A stretch of 9,841 nt of DNA. It comes from Pseudomonadota bacterium. GTDB lineage: Bacteria; Pseudomonadota; Gammaproteobacteria; Burkholderiales; Burkholderiaceae_D. Position numbers and translations under genes: made by a program. Position 1 is the first letter of the stretch; every line of letters begins with the position of its first letter. This document shows, one piece after another, positions 1 through 5,177 of this stretch. The stretch covers positions 1 to 9,841 of the forward strand of contig JAEZVM010000303.1 in assembly GCA_023420795.1 (NCBI GenBank), written 5' to 3'. A model generated the notes under the pieces. That model was given only the letters and a program-made list of their open reading frames with translations, was not told the DNA's origin and ran no database searches.

Positions 1-120
1 GTTGGAGGAGTTAGCGGTCGTTACTTTGGGCCGGCTGCAAAGGAGATCGGCGGCACATTCCAGCTGACGGGGCCGTCGAACGCCACTATCATCGGTGGCT
101 TCATGGGCCGTAAGCCGTAA
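1..120 (+). CDS. C-terminal end of a TbpB-like / Slam-type surface lipoprotein (partial)
   Basis: Frame 1 is open from the first base to TAA at 118-120, giving the last 39 residues of a protein whose start lies outside the window. The end has the glycine-rich beta-strand pattern GRYFGPAAKEIGGTF, then a strand closing with IIGGFMGRKP. This 'GxFyGp.a.EiGGtF...G..f.G.k' pattern is typical of the C-terminal eight-stranded beta-barrel of transferrin-binding-protein-B-like and Slam-dependent surface lipoproteins (PF01298-type). The family link is from recalled motif similarity. The ligand (iron carrier, haem, complement factor or other) cannot be told from this piece. An intrinsic terminator follows 14 bases after the stop, so this is the last gene of its unit. 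Confidence 0.62.
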   Translation, partial: VGGVSGRYFGPAAKEIGGTFQLTGPSNATIIGGFMGRKP

Positions 121-134
121 TAGCTTCGTTTTTT

Positions 135-169
135 CCCATGGTTGCTGAGCACGGGCGACCATGGGTTTT
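135..169 (+). terminator. Intrinsic terminator after the TbpB-like gene
   Basis: CCCATGGT at 135-142 pairs with ACCATGGG at 158-165. A wobble pair and two more G-C pairs (143-145 with 155-157) extend the stem to 11 bp around a 9-base loop. TTTT follows at 166-169. It lies 14 bases after the TAA of the partial gene. The T tract is short but the stem is strong. Confidence 0.7.
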
Positions 170-191
170 CACCATGCTGTTCCATTTCGAA

Positions 192-569
192 CTATCTTCT
201 TACGTAAGTCAAAAATAGATAACTCGCCAGAAGAACCGTAATAACGATGCAAGAAAACGCGAACCCGATACCGGTACCCATGCAGGCCAACGTAGCGCAA
301 AGATGGTTGACGCTCTCTGTGGCGGTAATCGACATCAGGTAGGAAAGAATCTGCGTCAGCTCCAGCATGCACACCGCAATACCAACCCATTTCCACATAT
401 AGAACGGAAGAATCTTCCGTTGCGCACGGTTGTAACGGTAATTCGCAATGCGCTGCTCGATGCTTCCATGGGCGGCATCGCGAAACCGCCATTGCGGGAT
501 GGCAAGGCGCCAGAAATATCGCAGCGACAAGAAGAATTTCCCTGGTGACTTCCCATATATCTTGCCCAT
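192..569 (-). CDS. Small two-helix inner-membrane protein, unknown function
   Basis: This 125-residue protein starts at ATG 569-567 behind an exceptionally good Shine-Dalgarno (AGGAGGTG, plus-strand 578-585) with 8 bases of spacing. The first 57 residues are basic and aromatic, with no signal peptide. Two hydrophobic stretches follow at about residues 58-80 and 97-122, and the protein ends in a basic tail (TYVRR). The positive-inside rule suggests both ends face the cytoplasm. There are three cysteines in and near the second helix (91, 96, 107). I do not recognise a family. The gene lies 95 bases downstream of the J-domain gene on the same strand, so co-transcription is possible. Competing frames on both strands here lack a ribosome site of this quality. 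Confidence 0.72.
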   Translation of the reverse strand: MGKIYGKSPGKFFLSLRYFWRLAIPQWRFRDAAHGSIEQRIANYRYNRAQRKILPFYMWKWVGIAVCMLELTQILSYLMSITATESVNHLCATLACMGTGIGFAFSCIVITVLLASYLFLTYVRR

Positions 570-664
570 CGGGTATGCACCTCCTGTCTCTTAGGCAGGA
601 TTTTCGGAAAGGCGTTCACCGGTTCATCTAGGCCGTCAGGAAGGAAGATGCAGTTGCGGCGCGC

Positions 665-1096
665 TCAGGTTTTCCTGAAGAGTTTGCGGGAAAAGTGGTC
701 AAGGATCATCCGCATCTTCTGGATCGTCCCTGATAGAGGCGACATGCTTCTACGCCGCGCGGGGTGAATATGAAAGGAGTTTCTCCGGCGGGTGACTTGC
801 GAGGTTTTCTTTTGCGTATGCTGCGGAGGAGGGGGCGCGTACTGCCTTTCCGTCTCCCGGTTCGCTTCGGCCTCGGCTTTCGCGATCCAGTCATCGTGCT
901 CGCGGCGCTTCACCGGATCGGAGAGGACTTCATAAGCGCTATTGATGATCTGGATGATGCGTATCGCAGACTCGCTGTTGCCGTTGCGATCGGGATGGTG
1001 TTTTTGAGAGAGCGTCTTGTAGGCGGCACGAATAACCTCAGGCGGCGCGTTACGGGCTACCTTCAGATTGTCGTAATGCGTATGGACTCGTGCCAT
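665..1096 (-). CDS. J-domain (DnaJ-like) cochaperone, short form
   Basis: A 143-residue protein with a clear N-terminal J domain at about residues 6-70. It has helix I (HYDNLKVARNAPPEVIRAAY), the invariant HPD tripeptide at 34-36 after QKH, and a helix III ending EVLSDPVKRREHDDW. J domains stimulate the ATPase of Hsp70/DnaK and bring it to clients. There is no G/F-rich linker, zinc domain or C-terminal substrate domain, so this is a type III (J-only) protein. Residues 71-86 are an acidic/basic helix, 88-91 are PPPP, and the last 45 residues are very basic. The tail could bind nucleic acid, membrane or a partner. I chose ATG at 1096 because a GGAA lies 9 bases upstream. A TTG three codons earlier sits directly on that GGAA and is unlikely. 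Confidence 0.88.
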   Translation of the reverse strand: MARVHTHYDNLKVARNAPPEVIRAAYKTLSQKHHPDRNGNSESAIRIIQIINSAYEVLSDPVKRREHDDWIAKAEAEANRETERQYAPPPPQHTQKKTSQVTRRRNSFHIHPARRRSMSPLSGTIQKMRMILDHFSRKLFRKT

Positions 1097-1276
1097 CAGT
1101 CGCAATTCCGCTGGTGATGATTGATCTGGCTCAGAGTGGCGGTGTCTGGAAATACAGGATTCCTCCGCGTGAGCGTGTATCGGTATGGTAGGTGGGATGA
1201 AACTTGCCGCTATTGCAAATTATCAATCGGATTCACGAAACCATGTTTGCCTGCGACTGACTGGTCCGATACAGCA

Positions 1277-1513
1277 CTAATGTATTTGCCCTTTGTCCAG
1301 AAGGGCGTTCCCAGCGCGTCTAGCGGCGTCAATGGCGGCCTGGTAATCGGCATAGCCCTGCTCCGAGACTCGCTGCTTTTCGACGACGCAGGTGAAATCC
1401 TGAAGCTCATCGTCGAACCTGAATATCGAAACATACGGCTCCCACAGGTCCGACGCAGGTAGCTCATGCGCGACAAGATGAAGCTGGTATTTTCCGATCG
1501 TTTCGATTTGCAT
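1277..1513 (-). CDS. Conserved-looking small protein, unknown function
   Basis: A 78-residue protein starting at ATG 1513-1511, with GGAGG 6 bases upstream on the minus strand. It opens with MQIETIGKYQLHLVAHELP, reads like a compact alpha/beta fold (beta strands at about 2-14, 26-33 and 38-46), then a helix at about 52-74 with the alanine-rich stretch YADYQAAIDAARRAGNALL. There are no membrane segments and a single cysteine. Length and composition suit the small soluble unknown proteins common in Burkholderiales. I cannot name a Pfam family with confidence. It lies 64 bases downstream of the zinc-ribbon gene on the same strand, so the two may share a transcript. Confidence 0.72.
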   Translation of the reverse strand: MQIETIGKYQLHLVAHELPASDLWEPYVSIFRFDDELQDFTCVVEKQRVSEQGYADYQAAIDAARRAGNALLDKGQIH

Positions 1514-1577
1514 GGCCGGCCTCCACGTCAGGACTATCGTAGCATCAGAGGCCGTATTCCTTATTGAGGACGGTCAT

Positions 1578-1871
1578 TTAGTCTCCCGTATTCCACCATG
1601 CTCCCAGCAGGCCGGTGATGTAGGCGGTAATGCCAATTGCAATGAAAACGGTCGCTGCTGCCTGCGAGCCGGCAATAACGGCGATGAGGCCGGCACATGC
1701 GACACTCGCGCCTGCCATGCGAACCAACTTGTAGCCTTTCAGCAGGCTGGTCGCATCGGCGTCATTGATGGTGCGCTCTTGATTCGGTTTGGTGAATGCG
1801 CTCCCACATTGCGGGCAGGTTTTTGCGCCGGGCAATATTGGCCAACCACACTTGATACAAACCAGAGCCAT
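1578..1871 (-). CDS. Zinc-ribbon protein with two membrane helices
   Basis: A 97-residue protein beginning MALVCIKCGWPILPGAKTCP. Cysteines 5, 8, 19 and 22 form a CX2C-X10-CX2CG zinc ribbon of the zinc_ribbon_2/DZR style right at the N-terminus. A short polar linker follows, then two hydrophobic segments at about residues 51-68 and 71-92 separated by GSQ. The predicted form is a small inner-membrane protein with a cytoplasmic zinc knuckle. Such proteins are widespread and mostly uncharacterised. An in-frame ATG at 1904 would add 11 residues. I prefer 1871 because GGAG sits 9 bases before it and because the ribbon usually begins within the first few residues. Long frames overlapping on both strands are shadows. 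Confidence 0.75.
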   Translation of the reverse strand: MALVCIKCGWPILPGAKTCPQCGSAFTKPNQERTINDADATSLLKGYKLVRMAGASVACAGLIAVIAGSQAAATVFIAIGITAYITGLLGAWWNTGD

Positions 1872-1937
1872 TTTTCTCTGCTCCATAGGTATGCGTGGCG
1901 TCATTAGACACTTCCACAGCGTACCGGCCTAGCCATA

Positions 1938-1967
1938 TATATGGGAAATATGAGGGTAGATAGGCAA
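1938..1967 (-). promoter_or_regulatory. Weak candidate promoter for the zinc-ribbon gene
   Basis: On the minus strand TTGCCT (1967-1962) is followed after 18 bases by CATATA (1943-1938) inside an alternating AT run. A start near 1931 would give a leader of about 60 bases. The hexamers are only partial matches to the sigma-70 consensus, so this is a suggestion. Confidence 0.22.
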
Positions 1968-2187
1968 AAAGTGCGCATGATTTGTCCAGATGTGTAACGA
2001 GGAGGGGCAAATCGGAAGGCAAGCGGAGAATTGCATTATTTCCGCCTGGCATGTGATTTGCTAAAACAATGGTCCGGCGGGCGGGCGAGTCGTATTGAGA
2101 AAGCGCAGGGATTCATACCGGCGTCATAAAGCTGCGGCAGACTACGCCCACACTCCCTGCGGAACCGGGATTGATAGGAGTCGTGCC

Positions 2188-2379
2188 GTGAAAATTACGA
2201 ATGAAATGCTTCAGGTGGCGATGAAGAAAGCTGTGGAAGCCGGCCTGTTGCCCCGGAATGCCTGCCATGAGAACCTGTACGCCAACCGGGAGTTGATCCG
2301 GTTCGTCCTGAAGGCCGCGCTTGATGTCGCGCCTGCGCGGCGCAGCTCGCGCAGACTGTCACGGACGAGCGCTGCCTGA
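2188..2379 (+). CDS. Small soluble protein, unknown function
   Basis: A 63-residue protein with a GTG start at 2188, chosen because GGAG lies 7 bases upstream (2177-2180). An upstream TTG start at 2095 lacks a ribosome site. The sequence begins VKITNEMLQVAMKKAVEAGL (V read as Met) and is helical, with two predicted helices at about residues 4-20 and 32-46 (ANRELIRFVLKAAL). It resembles short helical unknown proteins I recall from Burkholderiales genomes, but I cannot name a family. The last 15 residues are arginine- and serine-rich. Their coding sequence runs into the mscS-like gene on the other strand with a 21-bp tail-to-tail overlap, so the tail may be a late extension. No terminator separates the two. 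Confidence 0.66.
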   Translation: MKITNEMLQVAMKKAVEAGLLPRNACHENLYANRELIRFVLKAALDVAPARRSSRRLSRTSAA

Positions 2380-3471
2380 GCCGTCCACTTCGGCACGGAA
2401 GCGCGGCAGGTAGTCAGGGAAGTCGCGCTGGATGAAGTGAATCAGCTGTTCCCGTACGCGGCAACGCAAGTCCCATAGTCGTCCGGCATCGCTTGCACTG
2501 ACCAGTATGCGCAGCTGCATCGCCTTGTCGCCCAGATCCACAACCTGAGTCAGACAAAGCCGACCGTCCCATTCCGGCGCATTTGCGCATATGCGTTCTG
2601 CTTCCGTGCGCACCGCTTCTACTGGCAACCGGTAGTCCACCCATACGAATACGGTGCCGAGTATGTCCGCATTGGTTCTGGTCCAGTTCTGGAACGGGTT
2701 TTCAATGAACCATTGCAGCGGGATAATCAGACGTCGCTGATCCCAGATACGCACAACGACATATGTCCCGGTGATCTCTTCGACCTGTCCCCATTCATTC
2801 TGGACGATGACTACATCGTCCAAGCGTATCGGCTGGGTCAGCGCGATCTGCATGCCGGCCAGCAGATTGCCCAGTACCGGCTTGGCCGCGAAGCCGACCA
2901 CCAGGCCGGCGACACCGGCAGACGCGAGCAGGCTCGTGCCGATATCGCGCAGGAACGGCAGCGTCATCAATGCAGTGCCGGAGCCGATCAGTATGACCAG
3001 CACCATCACGGAACGCGCCAATACCTTGGCCTGGGTCTGGATGCGTCGGGCCTGCAGATTGTCAGGCGTATCGGATGGATTCAGTTCGATGATCGTGTAC
3101 TCGATTGCCTGAACGAGGCGCACGCCCAGCCAGGTCAGCGCACTGATGAGGAACAGTGCGTTCATGTGCCGTGCCGTCGCCATGCCGGGGAGGGAGTCGA
3201 ACGCATTGCGCAATATGATCTGGGACGTGAGGAAGAAGAGGACCAGTCCTCCCGCGCGGTGCCCGTATTGCACCAGACGGCGGGAGAAAGGCAGCGGCAA
3301 GGTCAGGCGTTGGAGGATGCCTGTGCCGATGCGGTGGATGACGAGGGCTGCCAGCAGGGCGGCCAGGATCTGCACGATCACGCTGAACCACGGCAGCTGA
3401 TTGATGAGCACAACCCATGGCGCGATCGCATATGCCAGCGTCTCCAGCCAGTCAGGCATGCGGTCTGTCAT
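2359..3471 (-). CDS. MscS-family mechanosensitive ion channel
   Basis: A 370-residue integral inner-membrane protein. MscS channels open under membrane tension to release solutes during hypo-osmotic shock. Hydrophobic segments lie at about residues 14-48, 72-88, 105-125 and 152-172. The pore helix and start of the beta domain span about 176-222 (GTSLLASAGVAGLVVGFAAK, then PVLGNLLAGMQIALTQPIRLDD). The small-residue packing, the glycine-alanine pore and 'QPI..gD.V' are MscS hallmarks. The beta domain continues with GQVEEITGTYVVVRIWD and IPLQWFIENPFQNWTR (residues 251-266), and the cytoplasmic alpha/beta part extends to about 355. It is longer than E. coli MscS (286 residues) and has extra N-terminal helices, so it is closer to the YnaI/YbdG-like paralogues. 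The start at 3471 has only a weak ribosome site. An ATG at 3459 is an alternative, and a TAG just upstream rules out longer forms. Confidence 0.93.
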   Translation of the reverse strand: MTDRMPDWLETLAYAIAPWVVLINQLPWFSVIVQILAALLAALVIHRIGTGILQRLTLPLPFSRRLVQYGHRAGGLVLFFLTSQIILRNAFDSLPGMATARHMNALFLISALTWLGVRLVQAIEYTIIELNPSDTPDNLQARRIQTQAKVLARSVMVLVILIGSGTALMTLPFLRDIGTSLLASAGVAGLVVGFAAKPVLGNLLAGMQIALTQPIRLDDVVIVQNEWGQVEEITGTYVVVRIWDQRRLIIPLQWFIENPFQNWTRTNADILGTVFVWVDYRLPVEAVRTEAERICANAPEWDGRLCLTQVVDLGDKAMQLRILVSASDAGRLWDLRCRVREQLIHFIQRDFPDYLPRFRAEVDGSGSARP

Positions 3472-3554
3472 GAGGCGGCCCTACGGTGTGGCAGCATGTT
3501 CGGGCTGCGTAAAAATCTGATTTCGGATGGAGAGGCGATTCGTGTTGTATACCC

Positions 3555-3579
3555 GGTATCGGCACACGGGCACGATACC
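3555..3579. repeat. Inverted repeat between the proline-rich gene and the mscS-like gene
   Basis: GGTATCG (3555-3561) and CGATACC (3573-3579) form a perfect 7-bp dyad with an 11-base spacer. A second GGTAT/ATACC pair abuts it at about 3549-3559. No T tract follows on the minus strand, so it is not a standard terminator. It could be an operator or a leader hairpin 84 bases before the channel start codon. Confidence 0.4.
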
Positions 3580-3611
3580 TTGGGTGAGAGTGGCGCAGGG
3601 AGGTGGATGGA

Positions 3612-3764
3612 CTAGCGTTGTCCTTGCGTTTTCTGCGGGCCTTCCTGTTTGACCGGATTGTGATCGGGTATCGGCTCCTGGTCCGGAGAGGGATTTTTTT
3701 CCGGTATGGGATCGTCTCCGGGAGCCGGCTCGGGCGGCACCTGATGATCATCGACTATCGGCAT
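3612..3764 (-). CDS. Proline-rich acidic hexapeptide-repeat small protein
   Basis: A 50-residue ORF from ATG 3764-3762 to TAG at 3614-3612, with GGAG 6 bases before the start (plus-strand 3771-3774). It begins MPIVDDHQVPPEPAPGDDPI and contains 13 prolines and many acidic residues. Residues 16-39 read as four tandem hexapeptides of the form xxxPxP: GDDPIP, EKNPSP, DQEPIP and DHNPVK. The last is degenerate. The tail is polar (QEGPQKTQGQR). It should be disordered or adopt polyproline II. There is no signal peptide or membrane segment. Short proline-rich proteins of this style occur in Oxalobacteraceae and are uncharacterised. The repeat, the ribosome site and the in-frame amino acid logic support real coding despite its size. 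It lies 140 bases upstream of the mscS-like gene on the same strand. Confidence 0.66.
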   Translation of the reverse strand: MPIVDDHQVPPEPAPGDDPIPEKNPSPDQEPIPDHNPVKQEGPQKTQGQR

Positions 3765-3908
3765 CTTTCGCTCCGAATGGCATATGCACTGATCGTACGC
3801 CGCGTATCGAGGTCATTCTTGACACATATCAGGCAAGGAATCGTCGTAGCGCGCAAGTGGTGAGGCGACATCGAATACCACATGCCAGAGGATTCTGAAT
3901 CGGACGCC

Positions 3909-3937
3909 TTCGCAAGCCTGCACAGCAGGTCTGCGAA
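3909..3937. repeat. 29-nt strong hairpin
   Basis: TTCGCA (3909-3914) pairs with TGCGAA (3932-3937), and CCTGC (3917-3921) pairs with GCAGG (3925-3929). One A-C mismatch and one G-U pair lie between them, and the loop is ACA. The stem is 13 positions long. No T tract follows on either strand, so it is not an ordinary intrinsic terminator. Confidence 0.6.
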
Positions 3938-3977
3938 CTCCCTGCGAGCCGTATGACTGCGCCGCGACGGCAGAACT

Positions 3978-4039
3978 AAAACAGATTACATCGACCGCTT
4001 CCCTCGTGGCTGCCCTGAAAATGGTCGATGTCTGATTTT
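3978..4039. repeat. Long bulged hairpin
   Basis: ACATCGACC (3988-3996) and GGTCGATGT (4023-4031) are perfect 9-bp complements with a 26-base loop. Outside them CAG (3982-3984) pairs with CTG (4032-4034) across an ATT bulge, and AAAA (3978-3981) pairs with TTTT (4036-4039) across a one-base bulge. The continuation on both sides suggests a real fold rather than chance. Confidence 0.5.
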
Positions 4040-4074
4040 GTGACGGAACGATAAAACGTATATGGATCAGTCGC

Positions 4075-4085
4075 TTAGTGACTAA
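4075..4085. promoter_or_regulatory. 11-bp palindrome, possible operator
   Basis: TTAGTGACTAA is a perfect odd palindrome (TTAGT-G-ACTAA). It overlaps a weak minus-strand promoter candidate and lies 10 bases from the DnaA-box match. The binding protein is unknown. Confidence 0.35.
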
Positions 4086-4094
4086 TTCACATCG

Positions 4095-4103
4095 TTATCC
4101 ACA
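4095..4103 (+). promoter_or_regulatory. Exact DnaA-box match
   Basis: TTATCCACA matches the DnaA consensus TTATNCACA exactly. Two looser versions follow in the arms of the next hairpin: TTGACCACA at 4107-4115 (plus) and TTGCCCACA at 4129-4121 (minus), each with two mismatches. A single exact site is common by chance in a genome and does not make an origin. DnaA-regulated transcription is possible. Confidence 0.35.
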
Positions 4104-4133
4104 AAGTTGACCACAGTTATTGTGGGCAACTTT
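4103..4133. repeat. 31-nt hairpin next to the DnaA-box match
   Basis: AAAGTTGACCACA (4103-4115) and TGTGGGCAACTTT (4121-4133) are complementary at 12 of 13 positions around the 5-base loop GTTAT. It starts 40 bases after the XRE-like stop codon on the minus strand. No T tract follows on either strand. It may act as an RNA 3'-end stabiliser or as a protein site. Confidence 0.6.
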
Positions 4134-4173
4134 CCGGGAAATCAGCTATCTGTTTTTATTGCGGGGATTTTGC

Positions 4174-4485
4174 TTAGGCAGCCATGGCAGATGTCTTTGG
4201 CTTGAACTGCTTGTCGCTGATGCGGAATTTGTTGCGGCGGTCGCCCATCAGGTGGCGCAGGTCTTTGATGCTCAGGTCGGAGACCTCATGCATGCGGATC
4301 AGGAGAGAAGCTCCGACCGGTAGTCTGCGATGGCGAATCTTGCTGATCAACGGTGGTGCGACTTCAAGCGCACGCGACAATGCCGCATCATTCTTCAGAT
4401 TGAGCTTTTCAATCAGCGACTCCAGCAGATTGTTGGGATCGTATTGAAATTGGTCGGAAACATTCGTCTCTTTGGTCTCGTTCAT
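4174..4485 (-). CDS. Small XRE-like helix-turn-helix regulator
   Basis: A 103-residue DNA-binding protein. The core, at about residues 19-82, reads LLESLIEKLNLKNDAALSRA then LEVAPPLISKIRHRRLPVGA, i.e. the A-x-x-LSRALEV-x-PP-x-ISKIR helix-turn-helix of small XRE/Cro-type regulators, with the recognition helix at about 44-52. The C-terminus (GDRRNKFRISDKQFKPK) is a basic tail I recall from Oxalobacteraceae regulators of this size. There is no effector domain. The start at ATG 4485-4483 has GGGGGA 7 bases upstream. A 12-bp perfect palindrome lies 64 bases before the start and could be an autoregulatory operator. It is a single-gene unit: the next upstream gene (DUF1488-like) ends 230 bases away and a structured gap follows. 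Confidence 0.82.
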   Translation of the reverse strand: MNETKETNVSDQFQYDPNNLLESLIEKLNLKNDAALSRALEVAPPLISKIRHRRLPVGASLLIRMHEVSDLSIKDLRHLMGDRRNKFRISDKQFKPKTSAMAA

Positions 4486-4548
4486 CTGTGTATCCCCCGT
4501 TTCTGGTTCGGTCTGAACTTATTCTGAATAATCGTATGAATATATTTT

Positions 4549-4560
4549 TGAGAATTCTCA
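4549..4560. promoter_or_regulatory. 12-bp palindrome, candidate operator upstream of the XRE-like gene
   Basis: TGAGAATTCTCA is a perfect palindrome 64 bases before the regulator's start. It is followed on the minus strand by an AT-rich stretch (AAAAATATATTCATACGATT) that is a natural place for a promoter. Binding by the XRE-like protein itself is inference. Confidence 0.4.
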
Positions 4561-4636
4561 GAGATGCTTATTTCTATGCCGCTGGATGAAGAAGTGGGTG
4601 CTCGCCTACCGCATATTTTTTAAGCAGAACAGAGCT

Positions 4637-4648
4637 GCAATGCATTGC
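4637..4648. repeat. 12-bp palindrome
   Basis: GCAATGCATTGC is a perfect palindrome in the 230-base interval between the DUF1488-like stop and the XRE-like start. No other role is apparent. Confidence 0.35.
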
Positions 4649-4657
4649 GACGATCGA

Positions 4658-4675
4658 GTGCGCGCACGCGCATGC
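4658..4675. other. 18-bp alternating purine-pyrimidine run
   Basis: GTGCGCGCACGCGCATGC alternates purine and pyrimidine without a break for 18 bp and is mostly CG and CA/TG steps. It contains the palindrome GTGCGCGCAC. Such runs favour Z-DNA under negative supercoiling. A structural role is inference. Confidence 0.35.
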
Positions 4676-4715
4676 TCATCAGCGCAGATGCGTACAGCTT
4701 CTTCAATCTGGGGGG

Positions 4716-4970
4716 TCAAACGAAATAGGCAGCGCCAAGAACCAGCGGCGATCCGCTGACGCCGGCAACGACGAGACGTCGAGCGACGCTGTGGATCTGG
4801 TCTTCGAAGGCGCGATAGGTCTGCAGGAAGTCCATCTGGCCGCCCCTCAAGCGGCGCAGGTGGGCGAGGGCATTTTTCGATACCAGGCATTCGCGGTCGG
4901 TGAATCCGACTTCGACTGTAAAAGTCACACCCTCTTCTGCGACACGTGGTGGTGCAATGGATTTATGCAT
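4716..4970 (-). CDS. DUF1488-like small protein
   Basis: An 84-residue protein starting MHKSIAPPRVAEEGVTFTVE. The pattern fits DUF1488: a beta strand VTFTVEVG, then ECLVSKNALAHL at about residues 27-38, DFLQTYRAFEDQIHSVARRL at 47-66, and the end GSPLVLGAAYF. The usual DUF1488 length is about 85 residues. The function of the family is unknown to me. I chose ATG at 4970 because GGAG lies 5 bases upstream. An in-frame ATG at 4994 would add eight residues and lacks a good ribosome site. A much longer frame back to 5126 is unlikely. An FNR/Anr-like box lies about 80 bases upstream, suggesting oxygen-responsive control. Family assignment is from recalled motif pattern. Confidence 0.72.
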   Translation of the reverse strand: MHKSIAPPRVAEEGVTFTVEVGFTDRECLVSKNALAHLRRLRGGQMDFLQTYRAFEDQIHSVARRLVVAGVSGSPLVLGAAYFV

Positions 4971-5043
4971 GTCGTCTCCTGTTTTTCTAGTCATGGCAAT
5001 TGGCTGCCTGACTTTGATGGTAATGAGCGACCTTGGCCATGTA

Positions 5044-5057
5044 TTGACGCGAATCAA
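5044..5057 (-). promoter_or_regulatory. FNR/Anr-like box upstream of the DUF1488-like gene
   Basis: On the minus strand TTGATTCGCGTCAA matches the FNR consensus TTGAT-N4-ATCAA at 9 of 10 fixed positions. A TACCAT (4 of 6 to TATAAT) begins 21 bases downstream of the box, which is close to class II spacing (box near -41.5). The transcript would start about 40 bases before the gene. Chance occurrence is possible. Confidence 0.38.
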
Positions 5058-5145
5058 TTTTTTGCTACCGCTCTCTGAAGCGGCGCAAGCAGCGGATTCA
5101 TTCGCAAACGCTGGCGGAACGACCAATGCGAGGGTGTCGGCGAAG

Positions 5146-5170
5146 GGCTTGCAGCAGTTCGCTGCAAGCC
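5146..5170 (-). terminator. Perfect hairpin after the 135-residue gene, without a T tract
   Basis: GGCTTGCAGC (5146-5155) and GCTGCAAGCC (5161-5170) are perfect 10-bp complements around the loop AGTTC. It starts 8 bases after the minus-strand stop at 5178, where a terminator is expected. The minus strand continues CTTCGCC with no U run, so termination may be weak or the hairpin may protect the 3' end. Confidence 0.5.
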
Positions 5171-5177
5171 GCTGCGA

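Larger units (their letters stand above)
3765..4173. other. Non-coding gap of about 400 bases with several dyads
   Basis: No ORF here has a convincing start, ribosome site or protein-like composition on either strand. The gap instead holds three long imperfect hairpins, an 11-bp palindrome and an exact DnaA-box match, listed separately. It lies downstream of the XRE-like gene and upstream of the proline-rich gene, both on the minus strand. A weak minus-strand promoter (TTAGTC, 17 bases, TATACG, about 4085-4057) and a weak plus-strand one (TTGTGA at 4038, 17 bases, TATGGA) can be drawn. A structured leader, a small RNA or a protein-binding locus are all possible. Confidence 0.5.

Noticed and set aside
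1762..2052. 96-residue minus-strand frame overlapping the zinc-ribbon gene
   Set aside because: It overlaps the cysteine motif region in another frame and lacks a ribosome site. The zinc-ribbon frame explains the sequence better.
2713..3615. 300-residue plus-strand frame opposite the mscS-like gene
   Set aside because: Its composition is rich in Q, D, R and H and low in hydrophobic residues, as is usual for an antisense shadow. The minus strand encodes an unmistakable MscS protein.
3819..3847. Perfect TTGACA -35 hexamer on the plus strand
   Set aside because: No acceptable -10 lies 16-18 bases downstream, and no plus-strand gene follows for about 1.8 kb.
3882..3956. 24-codon plus-strand ORF starting MPEDSESDAF
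   Set aside because: It has no ribosome site at useful spacing and it runs through the strong hairpin at 3909-3937, so a structural explanation is preferred.
4606..4716. A protein-like minus-strand frame right after the DUF1488-like stop (LTPQIEEAVRICADEHARAR and on)
   Set aside because: It would need a TTG start overlapping the upstream stop, has no ribosome site, and the DUF1488-like protein already ends at its expected position, so a frameshifted continuation is not needed.
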